Shown here: piece by piece, positions 11,674 through 22,599 of the stretch
Layout of the letters: each line of letters opens with the position of its first letter
Position numbering within the stretch: position 1 is the first letter of the stretch
Origin: Gonocerus acuteangulatus
Lineage: Eukaryota > Arthropoda > Insecta > Hemiptera > Coreidae
Direction: 5' to 3'
Length of the DNA stretch: 64,000 bases
NCBI GenBank assembly: GCA_946811695.1
Contig: OX328132.1
Coordinates: 55,218,909-55,282,908 of the forward strand
Position numbers and translations under genes: made by a program
The notes under the pieces: model-generated
Seen by the model: only the letters and a program-made list of their open reading frames with translations
Told to the model about the DNA's origin: nothing
Databases searched by the model: none

Positions 11674-12045
11674 AGGCGCGTTTCCTCCTTATATGCATAA
11701 CGAGGAAACACGCTTATGAAGTCAACGCGAAGACATAATCCGGAGATGGAGAACAGAAATATCCATATTACAGAACCAGTTCAAACCCACAGTTCAATTT
11801 TAATGAAATTTTGCACAAAAATACAAACGCGCTAGACCTATTGAATGATGTAAATTCCTTGAAAAATTATTTACTAACCAAATTTCATTAAATGCATGTA
11901 TATAAAATGAGAGCGACCGGTGATTTGGTGGCATTTGGGGTTTAAAACGAGGACGTTTATTTTCCGACTCTCTGGGTTTTTTCATCGAGTCGACATCATA
12001 AGCGGGTTTCTTACCTATGGAGAGAGGTAGGAAACGCGCTTAAAA
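11674..12045. mobile_element. HCR heads in head-to-head inverted orientation
   Basis: A plus-strand HCR head starts near 11677 (GGCGCGTTTCCTCC...GAGGAAACACGCTTATGA). A minus-strand head starts near 12045, reading TTTTAAGCGCGTTTCCTACC...AAACCCGCTTATGATGTCGA on the complement. They face each other across about 370 bp. Both interiors keep a trace of the ATTTTGATGAAATTTGGTA block (AATTTTAATGAAATTTTGCA; ATTTAATGAAATTTGGTTAG). This could be a MITE using the HCR head as terminal inverted repeat, or two abutting fragments. Confidence 0.6.
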
Positions 12046-12064
12046 GAGCTCATACCGCAACATT

Positions 12065-12316
12065 GGGGAAGCACACGAATACCTATGCTACAGCAACATT
12101 GAGGAAGCACACAAATACCTCTGCAAGCACAACAATGTGGAAGTATACGAATACCTCTGCTACCTCAACATTGAGGACCCACACCAATACCTCTGCTACC
12201 GCAACATTGAGGAAGCACACAAATATCTCTGCTAGCACAACAATGAGGAAGCATACGAATACCTCTGCTACCTCAACATTGAGGAAGCACACGAATACTT
12301 CTGCTCAACTAATCGG
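12065..12316. repeat. 36-bp minisatellite, 7 units, with 108-bp higher-order repeat
   Basis: Units start at 12065, 12101, 12137, 12173, 12209, 12245 and 12281, exactly 36 bp apart, each near GAGGAAGCACACGAATACCT. Unit ends alternate in a three-step pattern: units 2 and 5 end AGCACAACAAT, units 3 and 6 end CTACCTCAACATT, units 1 and 4 end CTAC-GCAACATT. Because 36 is a multiple of three, long frames appear on both strands; I do not call them genes. Confidence 0.92.
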
Positions 12317-12319
12317 AGA

Positions 12320-14020
12320 CCGTACTTGCGGTACTCGTTTGCTTAAAGGCTGCAATACAATGTTATGTTAATCTAAATAGGAAAAGTGAAAATAATTAAA
12401 CTTTGCAGTTTGTTTCTAAAATTCAATATTTATTAAGAAACTGTGGAGGTTTTTAAGCCGCGGAATAGGAATGGGTGACTCGGCGTCGGGTTGACCGATA
12501 AACGGAAATGCAGCTAATGTTAGCGACTAATCGACTATATTCTAGTTGTAGCCCATTTGGGAAATAGTTGTGAAATGGAAGTCGGCGCCCTGACAAAGCG
12601 AGCCATTAGCCATTAGCTCCGATTCTCTCTTTACCTCAGGCCGTCTCCTTAATATTTGGTTTGGGCACCTTTTAGCTGCGACCGGACGAAATTACCTAAA
12701 TCATTCATCCCCCCACAATTATTACACATTTATTTCTGCTAAGGTTGATAAGTTGCGTGCCAAATGTAGGAGCTAATACGAGACCGAATTTGAAGAAATG
12801 AATCACATGAATACTCGGAAGCAATTCTTTAATCTATGAGTTATTATTTCTGCAAAAGCCTATAATTACAGTTTTAGCCAGAAAACGTCTTCAGAATTGA
12901 CCTGCCAAATATTTCTGTTTGATAACTCGAAACGACCACTATAAATGTGAATTCTTCCCATTTGTTAATAAGGTGTATATATCACGCAAGAATTCAACCG
13001 TAATAATTTACTAATAAACCGAATGTTTTTTATTTTATGCATTTGCCATAGCTCCCTGAATTCTAATTTATCTAACTGTCTTAGGCGTTCCTGGCAGAAA
13101 AGGTGGGGAAAGCCAATCGCGTATCATATTATCTTCGTACATGACTCAAAGCCTTTATAATTTGACATACATTGACGGTTAGAGACTTCATTCATTTCAT
13201 GTCCTATGGGGCTACATTGACGTCTCCATGATGTGAAGCACTTTCTTCCGCAAACGTCGCGCAATATGATATTACGTTAAAAACAGGCACCACAACTCCA
13301 CGCTAATGTTGTTGTGTTTATGTTTTCACATTTGGACGCGGCGAGCGCATTTTATTTGTATGGCAAAGGGTAATGTTGCTTGCTCTCCGAACATGATTAA
13401 AGAACGGAAAAATATAGTTGGAACGGAGGAAAAGGAGTGCCTGTAAAGATTGTAAAGTACTTCAGGATTTGGGGTGGCTTCGTTGGCAGATGTTTGTTAG
13501 AAGTGGGTTGTCTGATGGTGTTGTTAGCGGGATGTTTGCCGGGATGTTCAGCATTAGGCTACCCGGTGGAGCGAGAGAAGCCGATACGAAGGCCGGGCCG
13601 TACCCTTCAACTCCTGCCCAATAGTATGGAAATATTTAAGGGTCTCTTGCTGTCTAGTATCCATAGTACTGAGTCCACTTCATCCCCTCCATTCTGCCTC
13701 CTTATCCAGCTCATCCACGGCAGAGCAATCCTATCATAATATTTATAGCCCCTTCCTGTTCGGATTCATACCCAAGAGGTCCTTGTAGAGGTTTGTTATC
13801 CTTCCTCTCCTCGGACCATTTATTAGGAAGCATTTTTCTCTGAAATAAACATAGTTTCTCTGAAATTGATGAAATGAATGTCATGATAATTAACTTAATT
13901 TATTTTGTTAAAAATACTTAGAATTTTTATATTGCAATTTGATATTTAAAGAAGCCTGATTTAAAGGCCAGAAAGTTACGTTTCATTTAATCCTATTACA
14001 ACCGGTACGCCTCACATCGT
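12320..14020. other. No recognisable feature
   Basis: Unique-looking sequence. Frames at 13418-13739 are short and motif-free. I see no repeat shared with the rest of the window. Confidence 0.4.
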
Positions 14021-14024
14021 ATCA

Positions 14025-15025
14025 CCAACAGACTGTCTCACGGTATTCCTCAACGGTGAGCGATACTGAACTGCGATTGGGTTGTCTTACTTCCATAAGT
14101 TATATTAGGCTCGCTCGAATGGCAGTCTTGCGTCCCGGATTATCGTGACGGAAAGTGGTCGAGTCCTGCGATTGGGTGGTGATAAACTTGAACTTAAATA
14201 GTTTCAATTCGACTCGCTTGATTAACAGTCATGCTTCCCGGCATTTCGTAATTTTATGCGACAGAGTACCACGATTGGGTGGGGATAAAGTCAAACTTCA
14301 ATAGTTTCTTTTCGACTCACTGGATTGGCAGTCTTGAGTTCCGGCATATCCGGACTGTAAGTGGTAGGGTACCGCGATTGGGTGGCGATCAAGTTAAACT
14401 TCAATAGTTTCTATTTAACTCACTTAATTGGCAGTCTTACTTCACGGGATTTCGCAATTGTATGTGGTAGAGCATTGCGTTTGGGTGGTGATAAAATTAA
14501 ACTTCAATAGTATCTATTTGACTCGCTTGATTGGCAGTCTTACTTCCCGGCGTTTCGTAATTGTAAGTGGTGGAGTACCGCGATTGGGTGGTGATAAAGT
14601 TTAACTTCAATAGTTTCTATTCGACTCGCTTGATTGGCAGTCTTACTTCACGGGATTTCGCAATTGTATGTGGTAGAGCATTGCGTTTGGGTGGTGATAA
14701 AATTAAACTTCAATAGTTTCTATTTAACTCACTTAATTGGCAGTCTTACTTCACGGGATTTCGCAATTGTATGTGGTAGAGCATTGCGTTTGGGTGGTGA
14801 TAAAATTAAACTTCAATAGTTTCTGTTTGACTCGCTTGATTGGCAGTCTTACGTCCAGGGAATTTTGTAATTGGAAGTGGTAGAGTACCGCGATTGGGTG
14901 GTGGTAAAGTTTAACTTCAATAGTTTCTATTCGGCTCGCTTGATTGGCAGTCTTACTTCCCGGCGTTTCGTAATTGTAAGTGGTGGAGTACCACGATTGG
15001 GTTGTGTTAAAGTTGACAGGCTCAC
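14025..15025. repeat. 103-bp satellite, about 9.5 copies
   Basis: GGCAGTC recurs at 14121, 14327, 14430, 14533, 14636, 14739, 14842 and 14946 (with AACAGTC at 14224), a strict 103-bp period. Units share GATTGGGTGGTGATAAAGTT, ACTTCAATAGTTTCTATT and ACTCGCTTGATTGGCAGTCT. Some units are near-identical (those starting 14430, 14636 and 14739), so variants have spread within the array. Confidence 0.93.
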
Positions 15026-15261
15026 GTCCTTTCATATTGTGACTTTTAACTGTTCGTGTCTCGTTGCGACATGAACATACAGGCCTATTTCGTTTGTTTT
15101 TCGAATTAGCCCATTTTGTCTGCCAGTAATTTATTATCTTTATTCGGGCTTAGTTTCGTAAGTCTGGTGATGGTCAGCCGGAGAAAACCGTGCTGGAAGT
15201 AGCGGGTGTGTAAGCTTCATTCCGTTAAAGGCTCGAAATATTAAGTCTATCTACTTTACGC

Positions 15262-15307
15262 GTATACGTAATCACGCTAATATGACGCAGCTCCTGCTAG
15301 TTGGACC
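15262..15307 (+). mobile_element. HCR 3' end fragment, decayed
   Basis: Reads ATCACGCTAATATGACGCAG then CTCCTGCTAGTTGGACC. The GCAG-CTC-CTGC hairpin is intact although the flanking inverted motif has decayed. Confidence 0.6.
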
Positions 15308-15309
15308 TT

Positions 15310-16127
15310 TATTAGAGCGACCTGTCACAATTTTTAAGGCAGGGACGCTGAACTACAGTTGTTTTATGTTATATATTAGGATGGCTTATATCTTCGTGAA
15401 TTTTTATGGTCTCAATATACTCGCAGCAATAATTCTTTAACATCAAAATAGAACCTGTCTTCAAAGAAATGATATTAAGACAAAAAAAAAAGGCGGAAAA
15501 TCTTTTAAACGACCATACAGTTGGATAGGAATAGAATATATAGTGAAGAGCCAAACGTCAGTTGGTCCCAGTAATAAGCGTGGGAGGGCGATCAACGTCA
15601 AAATAGATCTGTCCTTTTGCTATTTTCTTGGCAGACATTAAATCTCTAGCTCCGATCTAGGCTTAACTAGACAAAACATCCCATCGAAATAGATTTCCCA
15701 TCGGCCAGGGAGCATTAATCAGGCCTCCGGTTTTAGTGGGGCAAATAAATTGTAGTCCCCCCTCCGAACATTGGGGCTGTTAATTAATAAATTCCAGTAG
15801 AATTTAAATAGTTTAATTCGGCTTTCCTCCTTTTCTGTAAGCAGGGAACCTCCTTTCTTGTCGACACCACTCGGAGTTCTCCAAGATTAAATGTCCTAAA
15901 AATTCGAAAGCCGCATGTAGTTACCAATCAGCACGCCGCAAAGTGGTGCTAGAGCGGGAAAAATCTATTTTCGAAAGCGCTGATTTCGATTATCTAGTTT
16001 GTGATTCAATCACTACATTAGCTACAGGATCTCGGAACAGGATAATTTCTTCCCCTGTTTCAAGGGTATTCCCATGAATTTAGGCCTAATGTCAGAATAG
16101 TGAAAGTTTGACTAAATTACATAGTAC
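15310..16127. other. No recognisable feature
   Basis: No coding or repeat signal I can name. Confidence 0.4.
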
Positions 16128-16139
16128 TATAAATTAGTG

Positions 16140-16498
16140 GTGGGGCGAGGTTAGCTCAGTGGTAGAGCGCTGGACTAATAAGTTGGAGAACCTGAGTTCA
16201 AACCCCGAGCAAGCACTAAAGATTTTTTCTTCTAGTGTCTTCGTTCATGGGTTGAATTCGGCCTCCCTGGCCGTCCCTAGGCCAACCCAGCCTTTAATAA
16301 ATTTATCAATGGGTACCTTGGGTGCTAATGAATCTAGCAGTCGAAGCAGCCAAGGGGAAAATCAGGCGGCCGGAGCATAGTACTGACCACACTATCTCCC
16401 TAGTGTGCCGTATGGTCATGAATCAAATACCTCTATAGTATCTGCCCCTCAGGGCCCTCATGGCCTGTTACGGGATTTTTTTTTTTTTTTTTTTTTTT
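16140..16498 (+). mobile_element. tRNA-derived SINE with 12-bp target-site duplication
   Basis: The head reads GGGGCGAGGTTAGCTCAGTGG (split here as GGGGCGAGG + TTAGCTCAGTGG), an RNA polymerase III A box, followed by a B box GAGTTCAAACC at 16194-16204. A longer body then reads GGCCTCCCTGGCCGTCCC, CCAACCCAGCC, CTGACCACAC and CATGGCCTGTTACGGG and ends in a T run. TATAAATTAGTG flanks it at 16128-16139 and 16499-16510. A second copy lies on the minus strand at 39150-39465. It has no coding capacity and relies on a LINE for movement. The downstream body type is shared with known arthropod SINEs, from memory of the family pattern only. Confidence 0.9.
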
Positions 16499-16510
16499 TA
16501 TAAATTAGTG

Positions 16511-18705
16511 ATAAATAATTGTAAAACAGGGAGAAAAAAATTATCATTTTTTCCCTGCTCTACGATGGTCAAATAAGCCACACATCAGTCAAACTGGGCA
16601 TAAAAAAAATAGAGCGCTTTACAAGCTAAAAGTTAAAAATTTTAAATAAGCATTGAAAACAGCTAGAATTAGAAAAAGAGCTCCGGCTTCCGCCGAGATG
16701 ATCACTTTTCAAACTATACATGTTAAAGTAATTTTTAGAGCAAAAATCATCTGCCTTTATCTGCCAATCCGATCATAACACCGTAAAGAAAGGAAAGGAT
16801 TAGAGTATGTATTTGTTTGTTGCACTATGTAGTTTGACCAATTGGCTCAGATAATACACGTACGCACGTCAAAACACTTTTAATTCTAGGTGCTCACGTT
16901 GTTTAGTCATGATCTCTCAGAATACCGCGATGTAAATGTTTATATGATGGTAAAAACTTTCACGTATTCCTTCAACAAAATCACCCTAAATTAATTTAAA
17001 TGTACACTCAAAATACATGTTCCAGCTTGTCTTGATGAGTACAACCTATTCCCAAAATCTCAACAAATTGTAACGTCCCATTAAGCTTTCATTTCCAGTT
17101 TTCATTAGTTCTGTGATCTACTTATAAAATTTTAATTTGATGTATTCTTTTGTTCTGAGTCTAATGAGACCTTTTGAATCAAGATTTTGAATTGTTTCCG
17201 GTGTTTGGCCATTCGGCTCCACTGTGTGCCGCTCTAACGTTTATTCAAATTTGTATTGTACCTTTAAGAATTATCCTAGGTGTGATTTAAAACGTTCAGA
17301 ATATATGCCCAAGAACGAAATAGAGAGGTTTTTCCACTTATTTATGCGAACCAAAAGATATAGCTATTACTTAATATGCACGAAAAATTGTTAAATGTTT
17401 TATAATCTATTTTCATAATGTAATTGTTTCCTTTAATGTTTTGATTATTGTATTTTATATTTTGAAACGTTCAAAATATACATTGTTTCGCCAAATCTGA
17501 CGTTTTCATAGGTGAATCCCAACAGTTCCTTGACTTCATAAAGGAAAGAAACAAATTAAAAATAAAACATTGGAAAGAAACTAAATACTATATTGGTATT
17601 AACGAGGTAATTAAGCAACATTTTTTGAATGTTACTACTATCACAACAACTGAACATTTTACACACGGCCAAAAACGTTTTTACCAAGCAATGGAGTCTA
17701 CCAGGTTTTTGCCAATATCATTGCTTGATGTTGTCAACCCTATGATCCAACGGAATGTTTTTTTTGCCCACCCAGAATACCAGTAAGCCATGACTCAAGA
17801 TGGCAAGATGCACATAGCTCGGTCTTTGAAGAATTCTGAAGGCAATGCAGATTGATCCAAGAAGTAAGAACATTCACGCCGACAAAAATCAACTTCAATA
17901 TTTTGAGGTAAGTGCTTAGTTATGCAACTTCTGCGTAAATGGCTTTTCTGTCTATATAATTGGCAACTTTTCTATGCTTTTACAACTTGAAAATAGAAAA
18001 GTGAGTGAATACTTCTCTGTGACGTGAACTTGTACTGATTGGAGCGTGAGAACATCAACTGTAGAGAGCTATGCTGATGATCGTTTTAGAGTCCATTACC
18101 AAAGTGTTTTTATGAGATTAATTTTTAGGATTTCGGAGGCGATAGGAAATGTAATGAGCTGAAGATTACAATTATTTATTATGAATAAAGGTAATTTATT
18201 TTCCGACTCATTCCTACTTTATGATCACGTGACGGCTGGCGTGGTATAAAAACTATACATATATATATATAGATTCTAACAATAGAGAGAGAGGGCTGCT
18301 CGCGAGTAATATATCGGAAATTAATGGGAGGTTCTTATTTACTGCCAATGGTTCTCGTTGGGATTTTATTTAGAGTTGTGTAAGGTGGGGAATGCTCGCG
18401 TGATCTACCTGCTGATTTAGTGCGTGTCATTGGTTCTTATCGGCGCAAGCCAGCTAAATTCATCAATCCACCTCTTTTCTCTTCCCGATGATTCAATCAA
18501 TCCCCCCCCCCTCGACCTTCTCTCAATCACTCCCTCATTTATATTATCTCTGCATTCCATCGGTAAACAATTTGTTGAGTGTATAGCAATTAGTATAACG
18601 TGCCGATTTTATCGGTCAGCAGTTGGGCTTGGAAATCGTGTCGATATTAATTTTCTCATTAGAAGCATGCGGAATACTTAACTTAATTAATTAAGTCTAT
18701 AACGA
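16511..18705. other. No recognisable gene
   Basis: AT-rich, no domain or repeat that I can match. A short TA tract lies near 18257-18272. Confidence 0.4.
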
Positions 18706-18707
18706 TT

Positions 18708-18710
<3 letters not shown>

Positions 18711-18779
<69 letters not shown>
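18711..18779. repeat. (TA)n microsatellite
   Basis: About 34 uninterrupted TA units, followed at 18801-18825 by a T run. Confidence 0.97.
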
Positions 18780-18782
<3 letters not shown>

Positions 18783-18872
18783 CCATTCCTAAAGAATATA
18801 GTTTTTTTTTTTTTTTTTTTTTTTTCTTTCGCTGCACATTTTTAATAAGAAGGTAACATTTATTAATAAAAG

Positions 18873-19078
18873 AGGGGTCTCCCGTGGTCTAATGGTTAGC
18901 GCCTTGGATTCATGAGCGGGAGATGGTGGGTTCGATCCCCACCTCCGGCAGGAATTTTCTCATCTCAGGGCTCGTTGGGAAAATTCCTCGCTGTACCCTG
19001 GATGTCGGCGCTAATGACCTAGAAGTAGATGCGCCGTAAAATAAAAAAAAATAAAAAAAAATAAATAAATAAATAAAA
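18873..19078 (+). mobile_element. tRNA-headed SINE (GTCTCCCGTGG family)
   Basis: The tRNA-like head has A box TGGTCTAATGG (18885-18895) and B box GGTTCGATCCC (18929-18939). A body follows with TCAGGGCTCGTTGGGAAAAT and a tail GGCGCTAATGACCTAGAAG...GATGCGCCGTAAAA that can fold as GGCGC/GCGCC, then an A-rich (AAAT)n end. AATAAAAGA on both sides (near 18865 and 19071) is a possible short target duplication. The head looks like tRNA but is followed by SINE body, so it is not called a tRNA gene. Related copies: 24727-24910, 28651-28700, 60243-60383 (minus). Confidence 0.85.
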
Positions 19079-19099
19079 GATTCATCCAATGGCTTTTGC

Positions 19100-19155
19100 G
19101 AAAATCTTTCTCATCTCACGGCTCGTTGGGAAAATTCCTCGCTGCACCCTGGAAA
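19100..19155 (+). repeat. Extra copy of the SINE body
   Basis: TTTCTCATCTCACGGCTCGT then TGGGAAAATTCCTCGCTGCA repeats the body of the SINE just upstream (18955-19005) almost exactly, without a head or tail. Confidence 0.75.
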
Positions 19156-19215
19156 AAAAGTAACTAACAAGCCAATTTACACAACAATCAGATGACACCA
19201 TTGACATGCTAATAG

Positions 19216-19594
19216 CACAGGTCAACATTTTATCTACAAAAAAAAAACACACGGAACGGTAGGGTCCTTTTTTTGTTTGACTCAAACTACTTCCCGGAAT
19301 ATGATTTTTTTTAGATTTTTCTACGTTTTTTTCTTTATTTGACCTTCAAATGACCTCTAGGTGAAGGCGTAAGGGCAAGCAAACTACGAATTCGGACTCA
19401 GGGACCTCGAAAACACACGAATGACGTTCTTCAGATTTTTCCTACGGTTTTTTCTCTATCTCTACCTTCAAATCACCTTGAATCTGATGTGATGAAGGTT
19501 AACCAACGGACCCATCGTACTTAGCGTCCCCAAACACCCTATAAGGACCATACCGCTCCGAGTGTTTTTTTTTAGATCAAATGTTGACCTTTGT
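19216..19594. mobile_element. Inverted-repeat element, family E, copy 1
   Basis: Starts CACAGGTCAACATTTTATCT and ends with the complement ATCAAATGTTGACCTTTGTA. Just inside each end lies a shared ACAC(G)GAGCGGTA-GGTCCTT-type block (inverted at the right end). The middle has ATTTTTCCTACGGTTTTTTC and CCTTGAATCTGATGTGATGA, also present in copy 2 at 61411-61769. No transposase, no clear target-site duplication. Confidence 0.72.
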
Positions 19595-19599
19595 AGTAT

Positions 19600-20560
19600 A
19601 AACATAAAAACGTTTATCCATAACCAGTCCAAAAAGTTATTTTTTTATCAGTGCAAAATAATTTAAGTAAGCAGTTAGGTAAATATAAGTACATTAAAAA
19701 TATATGTTCATAGAAGAACCGATGATACCCCCTAAGCTTATATTCTTGAAATAAAGAAATAATTATTTTTAATACCTATAAGTTTGTAACATATTTGTAA
19801 TCTAGTACAGTTTTCTGAAACATAATTTTGGAGTATATTTTTATCATTGCGGCTTAACTAATTTGTGTGTGTATGTGTCATGAATAATAATAAGATATTT
19901 GTATCCTGTATCAGGAACACTTTGTCATTGTCTTCTTATTAAATCAATGGAAATAAGTAAAGTTGGAAATTGCTCATGAAGATTCAGGAGCTTCTCGGAT
20001 CGGCCATTGCCTTCTCTACGTTTGAATGAAATCGTTCATTCAAAAGGCACATACGAAGACAAAAAAAAGTACTAACAGAAAAAAAATTAAAAAAAAAAAA
20101 GAAAATACTAGAAGGCTAAATAGGATAAATGAAGGAAATTGTGGATTAGAGGGTGCCCTATTACCCCGGCGCCACGGGGACCTGGGCAGGAGGAACCCTT
20201 TCATCAAAGACATTAGTGGATAAGTGCTGTTCTGTCTTCATCCAATTCTTCGCTGGACTTTTTCTAAAGGTCTTTGCGGAAAAGCCTACTAAGGTATGGT
20301 AGAAACACTGGACGTTGTCCACGATTTTCTCTTCCACTCCAAGTTCGCAACGCTCATTGATTCAAGATATTTCAGTATTGGTTGTATTACTTTCGCCATC
20401 AGTTGTTTTGCGTACCGGGTGCATGTATTATCATTTAGGTACATATGATGATATTATCAGATAATGAGCCTAGCTTCAGTTTTAATATGGATTGCGAGCG
20501 GAACACAAAAATATTATTTATACATTCACAAACATACCGTTGTACATTAGTACAAAACTG
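19600..20560. other. No recognisable feature
   Basis: AT-rich, A-rich patch at 20060-20105. No gene or repeat recognised. Confidence 0.4.
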
Positions 20561-20584
20561 TACTGCTTATACATGGTGTCCTGA

Positions 20585-20690
20585 GAACAAAACGGTTGGC
20601 CTGAGAAAAAAATGCCAGAAGTAAACGTTATAGGGCTTTAACTAAGCTTTCTAAATATGTCCACTATTTAACATATTTACCGCGCATATG
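20585..20690. repeat. Dispersed direct repeat H, copy 1
   Basis: AAAAATGCCAGAAGTAAACG, AAGCTTTCTAAATATGTCCA and TATTTAACATATTTAC align with 21450-21545 in the same orientation. Nature unknown. Confidence 0.65.
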
Positions 20691-21099
20691 AGCTCGGCAC
20701 TAGGTGAAATGTTGGGGTTCTCTGATGACCCTTATTATTATGCACATTATTTTGAAGGAAATTGAAAAAAAAAAACCTTTGATGCAAACGATACTTCGAT
20801 ATCATTAAAATCAAATGAGTGTCGTGCGATTCAAATTTTATTGTTTCAAATTAAAAAGATTTTTGTAGGCCCTTACAGAGGTCGGTTATGATTGTGTGAA
20901 CACGACTTTGAGCTATTTTTCCTTAACTTTCTAAAAAAAAATAATGCTTACAGGACATTCATCTTGGATCGATTGCCAGTGCTCATCAAAAACTTACCAC
21001 TAGAGACTGCTTGCTCTATTTCAGATACCAAAATGATGATTATTCATTATATATTAAATATGAGAATGCTTGTATGAAAAAAGTATATGGATGTAAACA

Positions 21100-21200
21100 T
21101 GTCCGACTAGCAAGAAATGCGTCATCATAGCGCGTTTCCGTTCATATCCCTACGGCCTTTAATAAAGGAATAGAAGCATTCATTGATTGTTTATGATAAA
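21100..21200 (-). mobile_element. HCR 3' end fragment
   Basis: On the minus strand: ATATGAACGGAAACGCGC, TATGATGACGCATTTCTTGC, TAGTCGGACAT. GGAAA pairs with TTTCT here where other copies pair GGAAC with GTTCC. Confidence 0.7.
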
Positions 21201-21449
21201 TATAAAATGAAATCTCAAAGAGAAGGAATATTTTAGGTGCCACTACAGAGCTTGCAGTATACTCAACAAGAAATCACTCCATCCTCTTTCTCAACGTTCG
21301 TTCTAGGAACACACTACAGACAATATCTTCCTCATTTTTTTTTTACCTTGTTTTACTAAATTAATCATTTCTCAGATAAATACAATTGACTAATCACCTC
21401 GCTATGGATTTGGAACGACATCCAAAATAAGACGGCTCAAATTATTTTT

Positions 21450-21545
21450 GCGGCCAAACGCTTGGTCTCAGATAAAAATGCCAGAGGTTAAAGGGCTTCA
21501 CCTAAGCCTTCTGAATATGTCGACCATTTAACATATGTAAGACTG
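21450..21545. repeat. Dispersed direct repeat H, copy 2
   Basis: AAAAATGCCAGAGGTTAAAG, CTTCTGAATATGTCGACCAT and TTTAACATATGTAA match copy 1 at 20585-20690, with a short deletion. Confidence 0.65.
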
Positions 21546-21662
21546 AAATATTCTTGCAAATTCATTCCTCCATTAAAGAAGCAGACTCAAAACATAACAT
21601 TAACCATGCATTCCAAAAAAATAAATTTCCTCCTAATTCAGACTAAATTAGGAGGAGCAACA

Positions 21663-21796
21663 TCTATATATATAAAAATCACAAGTGCTTGTAAGTAACA
21701 AGCACATCTATATATATAAAAATCACAAGTGCTTGTAAGTAACAAGCACATCTATATATATATAAAAATCACAAGTGCTTGTAAGTAACAAGCACA
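21663..21796 (+). repeat. Tandem array of Helitron 5' tip plus hairpin, 3 units
   Basis: Three units of 44, 44 and 46 bp. Each has TCTATATATATAAAAATCAC followed by a perfect hairpin GTGCTTGT-AAGTA-ACAAGCAC and an A. The next copy of the TC start, at 21797, leads into the Helitron. A separate perfect hairpin (TCCTCCTAATT, loop 7, AATTAGGAGGA) lies at 21628-21656. Confidence 0.9.
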
Positions 21797-22402
21797 TCTA
21801 TATATATAAAAATCACGTGTCTGTCTGTTTATCTGTTTGTTTATTTATTTATTTCTTTGTTTGTTCCTTATACAAATCTACACCGTTTGACAGATTTTGA
21901 CCAAACTTAGCACACAGGTAGGTCTTGATACGGGAAATCTCCTAGGCTAGGTCAAAATAGTCAAATTTCAAAATTTGGTCAAAAGGTCAAAAGTTTTGTT
22001 CAAGAAAAATTGGCTACACTGGACCATTCAGATTCTGACGCCCATTTTGAATCGACGGCCATTTTGAATAATGTCTCAGATTTATTTGTTGATGTTCTTG
22101 ATAATTAGAATAACTCCAGCTCAGTTTATTTCAATTTTAATATCAACAGTCACTGTCTAACTAAGGAGTGCTGGCATTTCTTTGATAAGAGATATCTACT
22201 CGCAGGCGACTCCTCTCTTTCCGATTTTATATGAAGTGCAGTGGTGCTGGCCTCTGCCGTGTGCATTTTGAATTACTAGACAGATAAACAAATTCACACC
22301 GTTTGACCGATTTTGACGTAACTTGGTACACAGGTAAATCTTGATACGGGGAGAATCATAGAGTGAAAGTTGGTGTAGCATGGCACACTGTGTAACAGCT
22401 AG
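21797..22402 (+). mobile_element. Short non-autonomous Helitron
   Basis: Begins TCTATATATATAAAAATCAC after an A and ends ACAGCTAG before a T, the A-TC...CTAG-T rule for Helitrons. The interior carries TGTCTGTCTGTTTATCTG and two copies of a CACCGTTTGACNGATTTTGA block (about 21881 and 22286), each followed by ACACAGGTA-TCTTGATACGG. A weak stem (GTGT...ACAC) lies before the 3' end. It has no Rep/helicase. Helitrons move by rolling-circle replication using enzymes from a complete relative. Confidence 0.75.
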
Positions 22403-22548
22403 TGGTCTATAAAAACAAGATCTGAAGATTATGATATCATAAATAAGAGATAATGGAAAATTATAAAAATTGAAAATAGCTTATTGCCGAAACGTTTCTG
22501 TAACAAAATTGAAATAACCCTATGCAACTATAAAATATATCTGATGGC

Positions 22549-22552
<4 letters not shown>

Positions 22553-22598
<46 letters not shown>
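22553..22598. repeat. (TA)n microsatellite
   Basis: About 22 TA units. Confidence 0.97.

Positions 22599-22599
<1 letters not shown>

Noticed and set aside
16140..16212. True tRNA gene
   Set aside because: Part of a complete SINE with TSD; a second diverged copy lies at 39150-39465.
18873..18945. True tRNA gene with A and B boxes
   Set aside because: The head is followed by SINE body and tail shared with other copies, and the anticodon arm does not look functional.
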